From an uncultured Paracoccaceae bacterium (GTDB lineage: Bacteria; Pseudomonadota; Alphaproteobacteria; Rhodobacterales; Rhodobacteraceae): a stretch of DNA of 64,000 nt. The DNA is taken from contig CANMMF010000009.1 in assembly GCA_947498985.1 (NCBI GenBank), forward strand, positions 62,001 to 126,000, written 5' to 3'. Shown here piece by piece: positions 7,656-16,668 of the stretch. Each line of letters opens with the position of its first letter. The first letter of the stretch is position 1. The translations under genes and the position numbers were made by a program. The notes beneath the pieces were generated by a model. That model saw nothing but the letters and a program-made list of their open reading frames with translations, made no database searches and had not been told where the DNA came from.

Positions 7656-8786
7656 TCAGAGCCCCCGCACGCTCTTGCGATCCGCGCTCAGCAGCACCGC
7701 ATGTGCCGGCGCGCCGGTTGAAAAATGGCCAAACGAGAAGGGCGCGGAGAGGACACCGGCGGGGATCGATGTGGCCATGGCGTAGGCCTTGTCCTCTGCC
7801 ACACCCACGGTCTCCAGAAGCACGCGGAGCGCGCGGCAGAAGTCGAGATCGGCCCCGGCCAGCGTGCCGTCTTCCAGCGTCAGGCGGCCGTCGCGGCGCA
7901 GCACGCGGCGGCCGTTAAGGTGAAATTCGGTGATGTCCGAGCCGACGGTCGACATCGCATCGGTCACCAGAAACACCGCCCCCGGCCCGGTCTTGGCGGA
8001 AAGCGCGGTCGCCATGCTGGCCGCGTGCACGTGGATGTTGTCGGCGATGAGCCCGGCGCTGACGGTTCCGGTTCTGAGCGCGGCGGCAACCAGACCGGGC
8101 TCTCGATTGCCCATCTGGCTCATCGCGTTAAAGAGATGTGTGACGCAGCTTGCACCCGCGGCAAACGCCGCCTCGGCTTCTGCAAAGCTGCAATCGGTAT
8201 GGCCAAGCGACACGATCACGCCGGCCTTGGTAAGCCGCGCGATCTGCTCCGGCGACACGTTTTCGGGCGCAACCGTGGCCATGACATTGGGCAGACGTCG
8301 GGCGGCATCGATCAGGAACGCCTCGTCCGCGTCCAGCATCGGGCGGATCAGATCCGGGTCATGAGCGCCCTTGCGCGCGATGGAGAGATGCGGGCCTTCG
8401 AGATGGATGCCGACGATGCCGGGCACGTCTTGGGCGATCGCGGCCTCGACCGCGTCAACCGCGGCGCGGGTCCGCTCGGGCGTGTCGGTGATCAGCGTCG
8501 GCAGCAGCGCGCGGGTGCCGGTTGTGGCATGGGCTGCAGCGATGGCCTTCAGCCCGTCCACGCTGGTCTCGTCGTTGAACATGACCCCGCCGCCGCCATT
8601 GACCTGCAGATCGACAAAGCCGGGCAGCATCGTGCCGCCCGCGACCCTCTCCACCGCGTAGCCTTCGGGGATGGCGTCTGCCGCGACCACGCCGTGACAC
8701 AGCGCGCCGTCCAGCAGCAGCGCGCCGGTCTGGTGCAATTGCGTGCCGTCAAAGATCGGCGCCCCGGTGATCGCGCGCCGTGTCAT
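7656..8786 (-). CDS. nagA: N-acetylglucosamine-6-phosphate deacetylase
   Basis: Removes acetate from GlcNAc-6-phosphate to give GlcN-6-phosphate in the cytoplasm. At 376 residues it has the family length. Amidohydrolase motifs are clear: LPGFVDLQVNGGGG near residue 55, the metal-site loop GIHLEGPHL near 124, GHTDCSF near 193, THLFNAMS near 214 and VTDAMS near 270. The ATG at 8786 overlaps the stop of the upstream SIS-domain gene (ATGA). Much longer upstream reading in this frame is antisense to nothing and overlaps the SIS gene, so it was excluded. It acts directly after MurQ and the kinase encoded nearby. Confidence 0.93.
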   Translation of the reverse strand: MTRRAITGAPIFDGTQLHQTGALLLDGALCHGVVAADAIPEGYAVERVAGGTMLPGFVDLQVNGGGGVMFNDETSVDGLKAIAAAHATTGTRALLPTLITDTPERTRAAVDAVEAAIAQDVPGIVGIHLEGPHLSIARKGAHDPDLIRPMLDADEAFLIDAARRLPNVMATVAPENVSPEQIARLTKAGVIVSLGHTDCSFAEAEAAFAAGASCVTHLFNAMSQMGNREPGLVAAALRTGTVSAGLIADNIHVHAASMATALSAKTGPGAVFLVTDAMSTVGSDITEFHLNGRRVLRRDGRLTLEDGTLAGADLDFCRALRVLLETVGVAEDKAYAMATSIPAGVLSAPFSFGHFSTGAPAHAVLLSADRKSVRGL

Positions 8787-9811
8787 ACCGTCTCCGTCAC
8801 TTTTTTCAGGTGGCGCGGTTCGTCGGGGTTGATGCCGCGGGCCAGCGCCACGCGTTCGACCATGGCATAGAACGACACGATGAGCGCGATCGGGTCGAGC
8901 AGCGGATGCGCGGTGCGTGCCGTGGGCAGCGGCGTGGCGCACGTTGCGGTGTCGGAGGTGACAAACACCGACGCCCCCTTGCCCGCGATCTTGTCGGCCA
9001 CATCCACCAGCGACGCCTCGGCCTGATCCGCGGCGGTCAGTGCAATGACCGGAAAGCCGCGATCCACGATGGAGACCGGCCCGTGCAGCACTTCGGCGGA
9101 GGAATAGGATTCCGCGTGCAACTGGCAGGTTTCCTTGAATTTCAGTGCCGCCTCGTTGGAGATCGCCAGCGCCGGGCCGCGTCCGAGGCAAAAGAGCGAC
9201 TGGTGGCTTGCGGCCTCTGACGCCAGCGCGCTCCAGTCCAGATGCGCCGCCTTGTCGAGCGCGTCGGGCAATGCGTGCAGCGCGTCGAGCACCGCGCGAT
9301 CTTTCTGCCATTCCGCCAGAAGCCAGACGGCGGACACCGCGGAGGTCACAAAGGTCTTGGTCGCCGCCACGCTGAGCTCGGCGCCCGCATGCAGGTCGAG
9401 CGCATGGGTGCTGACCTGCGCCAGATCGCTGTCGGTGTGGTTGGTGAGCGCAATGCTGAGCGCGCCTTGCTGGGTGGCCATTTCGGCCATGCGCACGATG
9501 TCCGGGCTCTTGCCGGATTGCGAGACCGCGAGGCACGCACTCTGCGCCAGCCGCAGCTTGCGGCCATAGATCGAGGCCACCGATGGCCCGACAGAGGCGA
9601 CGGGCAGACCGGCCAGCAGCTCGCTGGCATATTTGAAATAGGTCGCGGCATGATCGGAGGAGCCGCGCGCCACGGAGATGATGAAATGCGGATCAAGCGC
9701 CGACAGCGCGTCGGCGGCTTTTGCAATCCCGGGCGCGCCTTCGGCGAGCAGCGTTTCGACCGCCTGCGGGATTTCGAAGATCTCGCGGCGCATATGGGTT
9801 TCGGCAGACAT
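8783..9811 (-). CDS. SIS-domain glucosamine-6-phosphate deaminase, NagB-II type
   Basis: A 342-residue protein with two SIS (sugar isomerase) domains. It resembles the isomerase half of GlmS but lacks the glutaminase half. Visible motifs include ISVARGSSDHAATYFKY near residue 46, SQSGKSPD near 98, LGRGPALAISNEAALKFKE near 208 and the GlmS-like C-terminus DEPRHLKKVTETV. Proteins like this between nagA and a GntR regulator are known in proteobacteria as the alternative deaminase NagB-II, which turns GlcN-6-phosphate into fructose-6-phosphate and ammonia. No classical NagB is seen nearby. AgaS-type activity is the main alternative. Confidence 0.82.
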   Translation of the reverse strand: MSAETHMRREIFEIPQAVETLLAEGAPGIAKAADALSALDPHFIISVARGSSDHAATYFKYASELLAGLPVASVGPSVASIYGRKLRLAQSACLAVSQSGKSPDIVRMAEMATQQGALSIALTNHTDSDLAQVSTHALDLHAGAELSVAATKTFVTSAVSAVWLLAEWQKDRAVLDALHALPDALDKAAHLDWSALASEAASHQSLFCLGRGPALAISNEAALKFKETCQLHAESYSSAEVLHGPVSIVDRGFPVIALTAADQAEASLVDVADKIAGKGASVFVTSDTATCATPLPTARTAHPLLDPIALIVSFYAMVERVALARGINPDEPRHLKKVTETV

Positions 9812-9814
9812 TGG

Positions 9815-10573
9815 CTATTCCTTCGACAACCTGAGTTCGGCGACGAAATTATAGGCGTCACCGCGATAGAGGGATTGGGTGAATTCCGCGACCCGGCCGG
9901 AGCCGAGATAGGAGGTTCTTTCGATCTTCAGCCCGGCATCGCCGGTTGGCACAGCGAGCAGCGTGGCGTCGGCTTCGCCGAGATTGATGGCAGAGATCTT
10001 TTGCAGCGCCCGCACCGGACGGTGGCCGTCCTTTTCGAGCGTTTCGTAAAGCGAGGTCTCGACCGCCAGCGGATTGGGCAGGATGTCGGTCGGCAGGGAG
10101 GCGCGCTCGATCGCGATGGGTTCCCCGTCGGCAAGCCTGAGGCGCACGATCCGGGCGACGGACTCCTCCGACGACAGGCCAAGCGAGGTCATCTCGTCGG
10201 GTGACGGCATGAAAAGCCCGCGCTCCAGCCAGCGCGAGGTCGAGGATTTGCCGCGCCGCTCCATGTCCTCGGAGAACGAGGTGAGGCGCGACAGTTTCTG
10301 CTCGATCTGCTCGGGCTTTGAGGAGATGAACGAGCCCGATCCCTGTTTCTGCACGATTGTGCCATCCTCGGCGAGCGACTGGATCGCCTTGCGCACGGTC
10401 ACGCGGGAGAAATCGGTGATCGCCGCTATCTCGCGTTCCGGCGGCAGCGGGCTGCCGGGCGGCAGGATGCCCCTGGCGACGCCATCGGACAGGCGCTGGC
10501 GCAGTTGCACGTAGCGCGGCCCGCCATCGGCGCGGAACCAGTCAGAGGGTTCGAGAAAGGCGGCAACACTCAT
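9815..10573 (-). CDS. GntR/HutC-family transcriptional regulator of amino-sugar genes
   Basis: A 252-residue regulator. An N-terminal GntR winged helix is visible around residues 25-90 (PLPPEREIAAITDFSRVTVR, then KAIQSLAEDGTIVQKQGSGS). A UTRA effector domain fills the C-terminal two thirds, where HutC-group proteins bind small molecules such as GlcN-6-phosphate. It overlaps the upstream kinase gene by four bases and lies three bases before the NagB-II gene, so it is cotranscribed with its likely targets. The paired AAAGGTAT repeats in the divergent promoter at 11467-11594 are its best candidate operators. Confidence 0.87.
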   Translation of the reverse strand: MSVAAFLEPSDWFRADGGPRYVQLRQRLSDGVARGILPPGSPLPPEREIAAITDFSRVTVRKAIQSLAEDGTIVQKQGSGSFISSKPEQIEQKLSRLTSFSEDMERRGKSSTSRWLERGLFMPSPDEMTSLGLSSEESVARIVRLRLADGEPIAIERASLPTDILPNPLAVETSLYETLEKDGHRPVRALQKISAINLGEADATLLAVPTGDAGLKIERTSYLGSGRVAEFTQSLYRGDAYNFVAELRLSKE

Positions 10574-11463
10574 GAGGACCGCTCCGGTTTGTCTGCGTGA
10601 TCGCGCGCGAGACGCAGCGCGCCGTCGAGCGCGGTGCCTTGCGGCGCTTGGATGCGGGCCTGCAGGGCAGGGGGGAGATAGGGCCGGTAATACGGGCCGA
10701 TGCCGCCAGCGAGGCAGAGCACAGCGTCGTCGGGCAGCGCCGCGGCGGCGATGCAGGCCTGCAGATAATCCGCGCCGTCCTGCAGGAGCGCGCGGGCGTG
10801 GATGTCACCTTGAGTGGCGGCCTCGATGATCCGGGGGGCCAGTGCGGCGAAATCGCCGGGCTCCGCCCGGGCGGCAAATTGCACGGCGCCCACCGGCGGC
10901 GTGCCGTAGCGGTCGAGCAGCGCGTCGGTCAAGGCAGAGCGCGCGACCAGCCCGTCATGGGCGCGGATAGCGATGCGCAAGGCGCGCAGACCAAGCCACG
11001 CGCCGGAGCTTTGATCGGAGAGACGGTGCCCCCAGCCGCCAAAATGCCGGAGCGTGTCGCCCTGTCGCGCGGCGATGATCGTGCCGGTGCCGATGGCCGC
11101 AAGAATGCCGTCCCGCGCCCCCAGGGCGCCCGCGACAGAGGTGGCCCGGTCGTCGGTGGCGGTGACATGGGCGGCCTCCAGCGCACCCGCAACGGCATCG
11201 GCATCTGCGGGTGTGAGCACACCCGCAAGGCCCACATGCACCGATGCGCGGGCAAGGTCGGGCTTTGAAATCGCGGCCATTGTCGCCGCCTCCGCGAGTG
11301 CCGCGCGGATATTGGCAAGCGTGTCGGCAGGCGCTGTCGTGTAATTTGCGGGACCACCTTTTGCCTCGGCCAGACGCGCGCCATCGCGCGCGCAGATCGC
11401 AACGCGGCAGCCGGTCCCGCCACCATCGATGCCGATCAGGAAAGATGTCTGAGTGATACCCAT
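10570..11463 (-). CDS. BadF/BadG-type sugar kinase (probable GlcNAc/MurNAc kinase)
   Basis: A 297-residue kinase of the ASKHA fold. The first phosphate motif is FLIGIDGGGTGCRVAI near residues 8-23. A second glycine-rich element, ILAAIGTGTIIAARQGD, is near 114-130, and CLAGGIGPYYRPYL near the C-terminus is a typical adenosine-motif region. The family includes GlcNAc kinases, glucosamine kinases and MurNAc/GlcNAc kinase MurK. First in the minus-strand operon and divergent from murQ, it most likely makes MurNAc-6-phosphate and/or GlcNAc-6-phosphate for MurQ and NagA. Which sugar it prefers is inferred from context only. Confidence 0.8.
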   Translation of the reverse strand: MGITQTSFLIGIDGGGTGCRVAICARDGARLAEAKGGPANYTTAPADTLANIRAALAEAATMAAISKPDLARASVHVGLAGVLTPADADAVAGALEAAHVTATDDRATSVAGALGARDGILAAIGTGTIIAARQGDTLRHFGGWGHRLSDQSSGAWLGLRALRIAIRAHDGLVARSALTDALLDRYGTPPVGAVQFAARAEPGDFAALAPRIIEAATQGDIHARALLQDGADYLQACIAAAALPDDAVLCLAGGIGPYYRPYLPPALQARIQAPQGTALDGALRLARDHADKPERSS

Positions 11464-11466
11464 GAA

Positions 11467-11485
11467 ATACCTTTAGCATACCTTT
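11467..11485 (-). promoter_or_regulatory. Tandem AAAGGTAT half-sites upstream of the kinase/nag operon
   Basis: Read on the minus strand, AAAGGTAT occurs at 11485-11478 and again at 11474-11467, exactly 11 bases apart and a few bases before the kinase start codon. The same paired arrangement faces the opposite gene at 11576-11594. The placement suggests an operator for the GntR regulator encoded in this operon. Confidence 0.55.
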
Positions 11486-11575
11486 GAGCATTCGAAAACC
11501 CCAATCTCAAACCAAAATCGCGAAAATTTCGCCAATCAAGGCGAAATTGTGGCGGCATCAAAAAATTGGTAGACA

Positions 11576-11594
11576 AAAGGTATTGTTTAGGTAT
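11576..11594 (+). promoter_or_regulatory. Tandem AAAGGTAT-type half-sites upstream of murQ
   Basis: AAAGGTAT at 11576-11583 is followed by TTAGGTAT at 11587-11594, again with an 11-base period. The pair mirrors the minus-strand copy at 11467-11485. It ends 27 bases before the proposed TTG start of murQ, so it cannot be coding sequence of a longer murQ. It probably lets one regulator control both divergent operons. Confidence 0.55.
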
Positions 11595-11621
11595 GGTCTT
11601 TGGAAACCGGGGGAATCAACC

Positions 11622-12506
11622 TTGCCTGTACGTCACACTCCAATCCACCAGCCGATCGATGCGCTTTCCGAAACGGACGCGCTCGGGGTCATGCTGGCCT
11701 CTCAGATGGATGCGCTGAGCGCGGTCGCGCCTGCGCTGGCCGCGATTGCTGCGGCGGCGCATCTGGTGGCCGATGCGGTGACGCGGGGCGCGGTGGTGCA
11801 TTACGCGGCGGCGGGCAGTTCCGGCCTGATGGCGCTCGCCGATGCCTGCGAGCTTCCGGGCACGTTCCGCATCCCGCAGGACCAGATCCGCGTGCATATG
11901 GCGGGCGGCGTGCCCGTGAACGGGCACATGCCCGGCGGCACCGAAGATGACCTGACCGAGGCCGCAACGGCCGCGCGGGCCGTAAAGGACGGCGATGTCG
12001 CAATCGTCGTCAGCGCCAGCGGCACCACGCCCTACGCGCTGCGCTTTGCCGAGACAGCCGCAGCCCGGGGCGCGCGCATCGTGGCCATCGCCAACGTGGC
12101 GAACGCGGCGCTGTTCAAAGGGGCCGACAGTGCGATCACGCTTGCAACCGCGGGCGAGGTCATTGACGGGTCCACACGCCTTGGCGCGGGCACGGCGCAG
12201 AAAGTCGCGCTCAACATGATCTCGACGCGGGCGGGCATCCTGCTGGGTCACGTGCATGACGGGATGATGGTCAACCTCAATCCCGACAACATCAAGCTGC
12301 GGGGGCGCGCCGCGGGCATCGTCGCCCGGATCGCCGGGGTCGACAGCGCCGCCGCCGAGCAGGCCCTGCAGCAGACGGGCTACGACACGAAACTTGCAAC
12401 CCTCGTCGCCACCGGTCTTGAGATCGGCGCGGCGCGGGCTCTGCTCGACCGCCACGCGGGCCATCTCAGGGCCTGCCTTGCGGACGCCAACGCATTGACA
12501 ACATGA
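11622..12506 (+). CDS. murQ: N-acetylmuramic acid 6-phosphate etherase
   Basis: Cleaves the lactyl ether of MurNAc-6-phosphate, giving GlcNAc-6-phosphate and D-lactate. The protein is 294 residues from a TTG at 11622, close to the usual 300. GGGGGA (11609-11613 region) is the ribosome-binding site. Upstream in-frame reading to 11484 passes through the operator repeats and was rejected. Motifs are VVHYAAAGSSGLMALADACE near residue 46, VSASGTTPYALRF near 128, and LGAGTAQKVALNMISTRAGI near 188, matching the GAGTSGR-like and substrate loops of MurQ. The binding-protein gene for an importer follows 24 bases later. Confidence 0.9.
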   Translation: MPVRHTPIHQPIDALSETDALGVMLASQMDALSAVAPALAAIAAAAHLVADAVTRGAVVHYAAAGSSGLMALADACELPGTFRIPQDQIRVHMAGGVPVNGHMPGGTEDDLTEAATAARAVKDGDVAIVVSASGTTPYALRFAETAAARGARIVAIANVANAALFKGADSAITLATAGEVIDGSTRLGAGTAQKVALNMISTRAGILLGHVHDGMMVNLNPDNIKLRGRAAGIVARIAGVDSAAAEQALQQTGYDTKLATLVATGLEIGAARALLDRHAGHLRACLADANALTT

Positions 12507-12529
12507 CGATAACCAAAGGGAGACTTCAC

Positions 12530-13786
12530 ATGACACGAACCACCTTCAAAGGCGCGCTGCTGGCGACAACCTTGCTGAGCGCCACAGCGGCCACGGCACA
12601 GGACGCCGAGCTGATCATCGAAAGCTGGCGCAATGACGACCTGGCGATCTGGCAGGACAAGATCATCCCGGCCTTCGAGGCGGAGCATCCGGGCATCAAG
12701 GTGAAGTTCACCCCCTCCGCCCCCGCCGAATACAACGCCGTGCTGAATTCCAAGCTCGACGCGGGCAGCGCAGGCGACATCATCACCTGCCGTCCGTTCG
12801 ATGCGAGCCTGGCGCTTTACGACGCCGGGCACCTCGCCGATCTCAGCGATATCGAGGGCATGTCCAACTTCTCGGACGTGGCAAAGTCCGGCTGGTCCAC
12901 CGATGACGGCGCGGCCACCTATTGCGTGCCCATGGCCTCCGTGATCCACGGCTTCATCTACAACAAGGAAGCCTTTGAGGAGGTGGGTGTCGAGGTGCCG
13001 ACCACCGAAGAGGAATTCTTTGCCGTGCTCGACGCCTTCAAGGAAGACGGCAACTACATCCCGATGGCGATGGGCACCAACGACCAGTGGGAAGCGGCCA
13101 CGATGGGCTACAACAACATCGGCCCGAATTACTGGAAAGGCGAAGAGGGGCGCAACGCGCTGATCGCCGGTGAGCAGAAGCTGACCGACGAGCCCTGGAT
13201 CGCGCCGTTCCGCCAGTTGGCCAAATGGGGCGACTATCTGGGCGACGGCTTCGAGGCGCAGACCTATCCTGACAGCCAGAACATCTTTACCCTGGGCCGG
13301 GCCGCGATCTACCCGTCCGGCTCCTGGGAAATCTCCGGCTTCAACACGCAGGCCGATTTCGAGATGGGGGCCTTCCCGCCGCCGGTGCAGGCTTCGGGCG
13401 ACACGTGCTACATTTCGGACCACACCGATATCGGCATCGGCATGAACGCCGCAACCGACAACCCCGAGGCGGCCAAGACCTTCCTCAACTGGGTGGCCTC
13501 GTCGGAGTTTTCCAACATCTTCGCCAACGCGCTGCCGGGCTTCTTCCCGCTCTCCAACGCGGCGGTGGAGCTGGAAGATCCGCTGGCGCAGGAATTCATC
13601 GGCTGGCGCGACAGCTGCGAAAGCTCGATCCGCTCGACTTACCAGATCCTGTCGCGCGGCACGCCGAACCTTGAGAACGAGACCTGGAACGCTTCGGTTG
13701 CGGTGATCAAGGGCGACGAAAGCCCCGAGGACGCAGGCGCCCGTCTGCAGGAAGGCCTCGCCTCCTGGTACGCGCCCCAGCAATAA
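12530..13786 (+). CDS. ABC transporter amino-sugar-binding protein (family 1)
   Basis: A periplasmic binding protein of 418 residues. The ATG at 12530 is preferred over 12503 because AAAGGGAGA precedes it and it starts a good signal peptide with cleavage near ATAQ-DAE (residue 24). The mature N-terminus AELIIESWRNDDLAIWQDKI and the region SAGDIITCRP fit family 1 sugar binders. It follows murQ and precedes two permeases, so the cargo is probably MurNAc, GlcNAc or a muropeptide-derived sugar. That specificity is inferred from the operon. Confidence 0.87.
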   Translation: MTRTTFKGALLATTLLSATAATAQDAELIIESWRNDDLAIWQDKIIPAFEAEHPGIKVKFTPSAPAEYNAVLNSKLDAGSAGDIITCRPFDASLALYDAGHLADLSDIEGMSNFSDVAKSGWSTDDGAATYCVPMASVIHGFIYNKEAFEEVGVEVPTTEEEFFAVLDAFKEDGNYIPMAMGTNDQWEAATMGYNNIGPNYWKGEEGRNALIAGEQKLTDEPWIAPFRQLAKWGDYLGDGFEAQTYPDSQNIFTLGRAAIYPSGSWEISGFNTQADFEMGAFPPPVQASGDTCYISDHTDIGIGMNAATDNPEAAKTFLNWVASSEFSNIFANALPGFFPLSNAAVELEDPLAQEFIGWRDSCESSIRSTYQILSRGTPNLENETWNASVAVIKGDESPEDAGARLQEGLASWYAPQQ

Positions 13787-13802
13787 GCCGCGGTTTCGCG
13801 CA

Positions 13803-13829
13803 TCCCGGGCGTCACATCGGCGCCCGGGA
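13803..13829 (+). terminator. Intercistronic hairpin after binding-protein gene
   Basis: TCCCGGGCG pairs perfectly with CGCCCGGGA over a 9-base loop. It lies between the binding protein and the first permease and has no following T-run. Like the hairpin at 1531-1564, it probably stabilises the upstream message or reduces read-through, favouring excess binding protein. Confidence 0.5.
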
Positions 13830-13867
13830 CCAACCACACAATCCCCACAACCCCGAGGAGACCCGAC

Positions 13868-14791
13868 ATGGCGACGCCATCCAAGCCCGGAATCCGCTGG
13901 CACATCGTTGTTTTTCTGGCGCCCGCCGTGCTCGTCTACACCGCGGTGATGATCTATCCGCTGTTCAACACCCTGCGCCTGTCGTTTTTCTCCGAAATCG
14001 ATCAGGAGCGTGTCTGGGTCGGGCTCGACAATTTCCGCACACTTTTCGGCAACACGATCTGGTCGGACCAGTTCTGGAACGCGCTGGGCAACAACACCTG
14101 GTTCTTCATCATCCACATGCTGGTGCAGAACCCAATCGGCGTGGCGCTGGCCGCGATCCTCAGTTCTCCGCGCCTGCGCTTTGCCGCGCTCTACCGTTCG
14201 GCGATCTTCATCCCGACGATCCTGTCGTTTGTGATCGTGGGCTTTGCGTGGAAACTGATCCTCTCGCCGATCTGGGGCATCGCACCGGGCATGCTCGACG
14301 CCATCGGGCTGAAATTCCTCTACCAGCCGTGGCTCGGCAAGGAGGAATACGCGCTGACCACGCTCGCGCTGGTGTCGGTCTGGCAATATGTCGGCATCCC
14401 GATGATGCTGATCTACGCCGCCCTGCTGTCGATCCCCGACGAGATCCTGGAGGCGGGCGAATGTGACGGCATCACCGGGCTGAGCGCGTTCTGGAAGATC
14501 AAGCTGCCGCTGATCCTGCCATCGATCGGGATCATCTCGATCCTGACATTTGTGGGCAACTTCAACGCCTTCGATCTGATCTATGCCGCCCAGGGCGCGC
14601 TGGCGGGGCCGGATTTCTCTACCGACATCCTGGGCACCTTCATGTACCGCACGTTCTTCGGTTTTCAGTTGCAGCTGGGCGATCCGCATATGGGATCGGC
14701 CATCGCGAGCGCGATGTTCGTGATCATCCTGATCGGCGTGTGCCTCTACCTCTTCGGCATCCAGCGCCGTCTGCGCAACTACCAGTTCTGA
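13868..14791 (+). CDS. ABC sugar transporter permease (MalF type)
   Basis: An inner-membrane permease of 307 residues with six predicted spans. The ribosome-binding site GAGGAGA precedes the ATG at 13868. The ATPase-docking EAA loop is ILEAGECDGITGLSAFWKIK-LPLILP near residues 194-217; it reads EAGE instead of EAA but keeps the key Gly. It pairs with the permease at 14804 to form a CUT1 importer for the amino-sugar module. Confidence 0.88.
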   Translation: MATPSKPGIRWHIVVFLAPAVLVYTAVMIYPLFNTLRLSFFSEIDQERVWVGLDNFRTLFGNTIWSDQFWNALGNNTWFFIIHMLVQNPIGVALAAILSSPRLRFAALYRSAIFIPTILSFVIVGFAWKLILSPIWGIAPGMLDAIGLKFLYQPWLGKEEYALTTLALVSVWQYVGIPMMLIYAALLSIPDEILEAGECDGITGLSAFWKIKLPLILPSIGIISILTFVGNFNAFDLIYAAQGALAGPDFSTDILGTFMYRTFFGFQLQLGDPHMGSAIASAMFVIILIGVCLYLFGIQRRLRNYQF

Positions 14792-14803
14792 GGAGCAAGA
14801 CCC

Positions 14804-15643
14804 ATGACCAAGGCCAGATCCTCCCTGTCGACCAAGACCACGATGCACGCCGTCCTGATCGTCTACACGATCATCGCGCTGTTCCCGGTTTTCGTGATCC
14901 TGATCAACAGCTTCAAGTCCCGCCGGGCGATCTTTCGCGACCCGCTGGGCCTGCCCAACGAAGAGACGTTTTCGCTGATCGGCTATCAGACGGTGCTCAA
15001 GCAGGGGGACTTTTTCCTCTACTTCCAGAACTCGATGATCGTCACCGTCGTGTCGCTGGCGCTGATCCTGCTCTTTGGCGCGATGGCGGCCTTCGCGCTG
15101 GCCGAGTACCGCTTCAAGGGCAACACGCTGATGGGGCTTTACCTTGCGCTGGGGATCATGATCCCCATCCGCATCGGCACTGTGGCGATCCTCGAGATGA
15201 TGGTCTCCACCGGGCTGGTGAACACGCTCACCGCGCTGATCCTCGTCTATACCGCGCAAGGTCTGCCGCTCGCGGTCTTTATTCTCAGCGAGTTCATGAA
15301 AGGCGTCAGCGACGATCTGAAGAACGCGGGCCGTATCGACGGGCTGAGCGAGTACAAGATCTTCTTTCGCCTCGTGCTGCCGCTGGTGCGGCCTGCCATG
15401 GCGACGGTTGCGGTCTTCAACATGATCCCGATCTGGAACGACCTGTGGTTCCCGCTGATCCTGGCGCCCGCCGAAGAGGTCAAGACCCTGACGCTGGGCT
15501 CTCAGGTCTTCATCGGGCAGTTCGTGACCGACTGGAACGCGGTGCTTTCGGCGCTCTCGATGGCGATCCTGCCGGTGATGATCCTCTATGTGATCTTCTC
15601 GCGGCAACTGATCCGCGGCATCACCTCGGGGGCGGTCAAATGA
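14804..15643 (+). CDS. ABC sugar transporter permease (MalG type)
   Basis: The second permease, 279 residues, with GAGGAGC before its ATG. The EAA loop region is LKNAGRIDGLSEYKIFFRLV-LPLVRP near residues 168-192. The C-terminus (FSRQLIRGITSGAVK) is the standard MalG-like end. The stop overlaps the next start (ATGA at 15640-15643). It is the partner of the permease at 13868. Confidence 0.88.
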   Translation: MTKARSSLSTKTTMHAVLIVYTIIALFPVFVILINSFKSRRAIFRDPLGLPNEETFSLIGYQTVLKQGDFFLYFQNSMIVTVVSLALILLFGAMAAFALAEYRFKGNTLMGLYLALGIMIPIRIGTVAILEMMVSTGLVNTLTALILVYTAQGLPLAVFILSEFMKGVSDDLKNAGRIDGLSEYKIFFRLVLPLVRPAMATVAVFNMIPIWNDLWFPLILAPAEEVKTLTLGSQVFIGQFVTDWNAVLSALSMAILPVMILYVIFSRQLIRGITSGAVK

Positions 15644-16668
15644 GGGTTCTTGTTGCGGGCCTCGGCAATATGGGGCGCAGCCACGCGCTGGCCCATCACG
15701 CCCATCCGGACGTGCAGATCGCAGCCCTGGTCAACCGCTCGGAGGTGGATCTTCCGGACGCTTTGCAGGGCTACCCGCTGCGCACCGATTTCCACGCCGC
15801 ACTGGCGGAGTTTGCGCCCGATCTTGTGGTCATCGCCACCTATTCGGACAGCCATGCGGACTACGCCATCGCGGCCATGGAGGCCGGCGCGCATGTGTTT
15901 GTCGAAAAGCCGCTGGCGACAACGGCGGAGGACGCGCAGCGCGTGGTCGATACCGCCACGCGGCACAACCGCAAGCTGGGCGTCGGCTATATCCTGCGCC
16001 ACCATCCTAGCTGGGTGCGGCTCATCGCCGAGGCGCGCGCGCTGGGGGGGCCTTATGTGTTCCGGCTGAACCTCAACCAGCAGTCGGACGGCGCCACCTG
16101 GGATACCCACAAGGCGCTGATGCAGACCACCTCGCCGCTGGTGGATTGCGGGGTGCATTATGTCGACGTGATGTGCCAGATCACCGATGCACGCCCGCTC
16201 AGGGTGCACGGTATGGGGCTGCGGCTCAGCGACGAGATCGCGGCCGAGATGTATAATTACGGCCAGCTTCAGGTCATCTTCGAGGATGGTTCGGTCGGCT
16301 GGTACGAGGCGGGCTGGGGCCCGATGATGTCGGAGACCGCGTTTTTCGTCAAAGACGTGGTCAGCCCAAATGGTGCTGTGTCGATCACCGACGGCAACAA
16401 GGGCGCCTCTGACGATATCGACGGCCACACCAAGGTCGGCGGGCTGCTGGTACACCGGCCCGGGCAAGACACTCTGATCGAGCTGCCGGACGAACCCGGC
16501 CACCAGGCGCTTTGCGATGCCGAAGCCGCCTGGATCATCGACGCCATTCACACCGATGCGGATCTTGCGCGGCACATGAGCGATGCCGTGATCTCGCTGC
16601 GCATCTGCCTTGCGGCGGATGAAAGCATCCGCACCGGCCAAATCATCGACTTGGGAGAGACCACATGA
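15640..16668 (+). CDS. Gfo/Idh/MocA-family oxidoreductase
   Basis: A 342-residue NAD(P)-dependent sugar oxidoreductase. The Rossmann start is MRVLVAGLGNMGRSHALAHH, and the catalytic-lysine motif HVFVEKPLATT lies near residues 86-96. The ATG overlaps the permease stop, and its own stop overlaps the ATPase start (both ATGA), so the enzyme is firmly embedded in the transporter operon. It may oxidise or isomerise an imported derivative such as a 3-keto or anhydro sugar. The substrate is unknown. Confidence 0.82.
   Translation: MRVLVAGLGNMGRSHALAHHAHPDVQIAALVNRSEVDLPDALQGYPLRTDFHAALAEFAPDLVVIATYSDSHADYAIAAMEAGAHVFVEKPLATTAEDAQRVVDTATRHNRKLGVGYILRHHPSWVRLIAEARALGGPYVFRLNLNQQSDGATWDTHKALMQTTSPLVDCGVHYVDVMCQITDARPLRVHGMGLRLSDEIAAEMYNYGQLQVIFEDGSVGWYEAGWGPMMSETAFFVKDVVSPNGAVSITDGNKGASDDIDGHTKVGGLLVHRPGQDTLIELPDEPGHQALCDAEAAWIIDAIHTDADLARHMSDAVISLRICLAADESIRTGQIIDLGETT

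Noticed and set aside
12380-15607. A 1075-codon open frame on the minus strand
   Set aside because: It lies opposite murQ, a binding protein and two permeases, all with clear motifs. Its product is low-complexity Arg/Asp/His/Gly sequence with no domain, as expected from antisense frames in GC-rich DNA.
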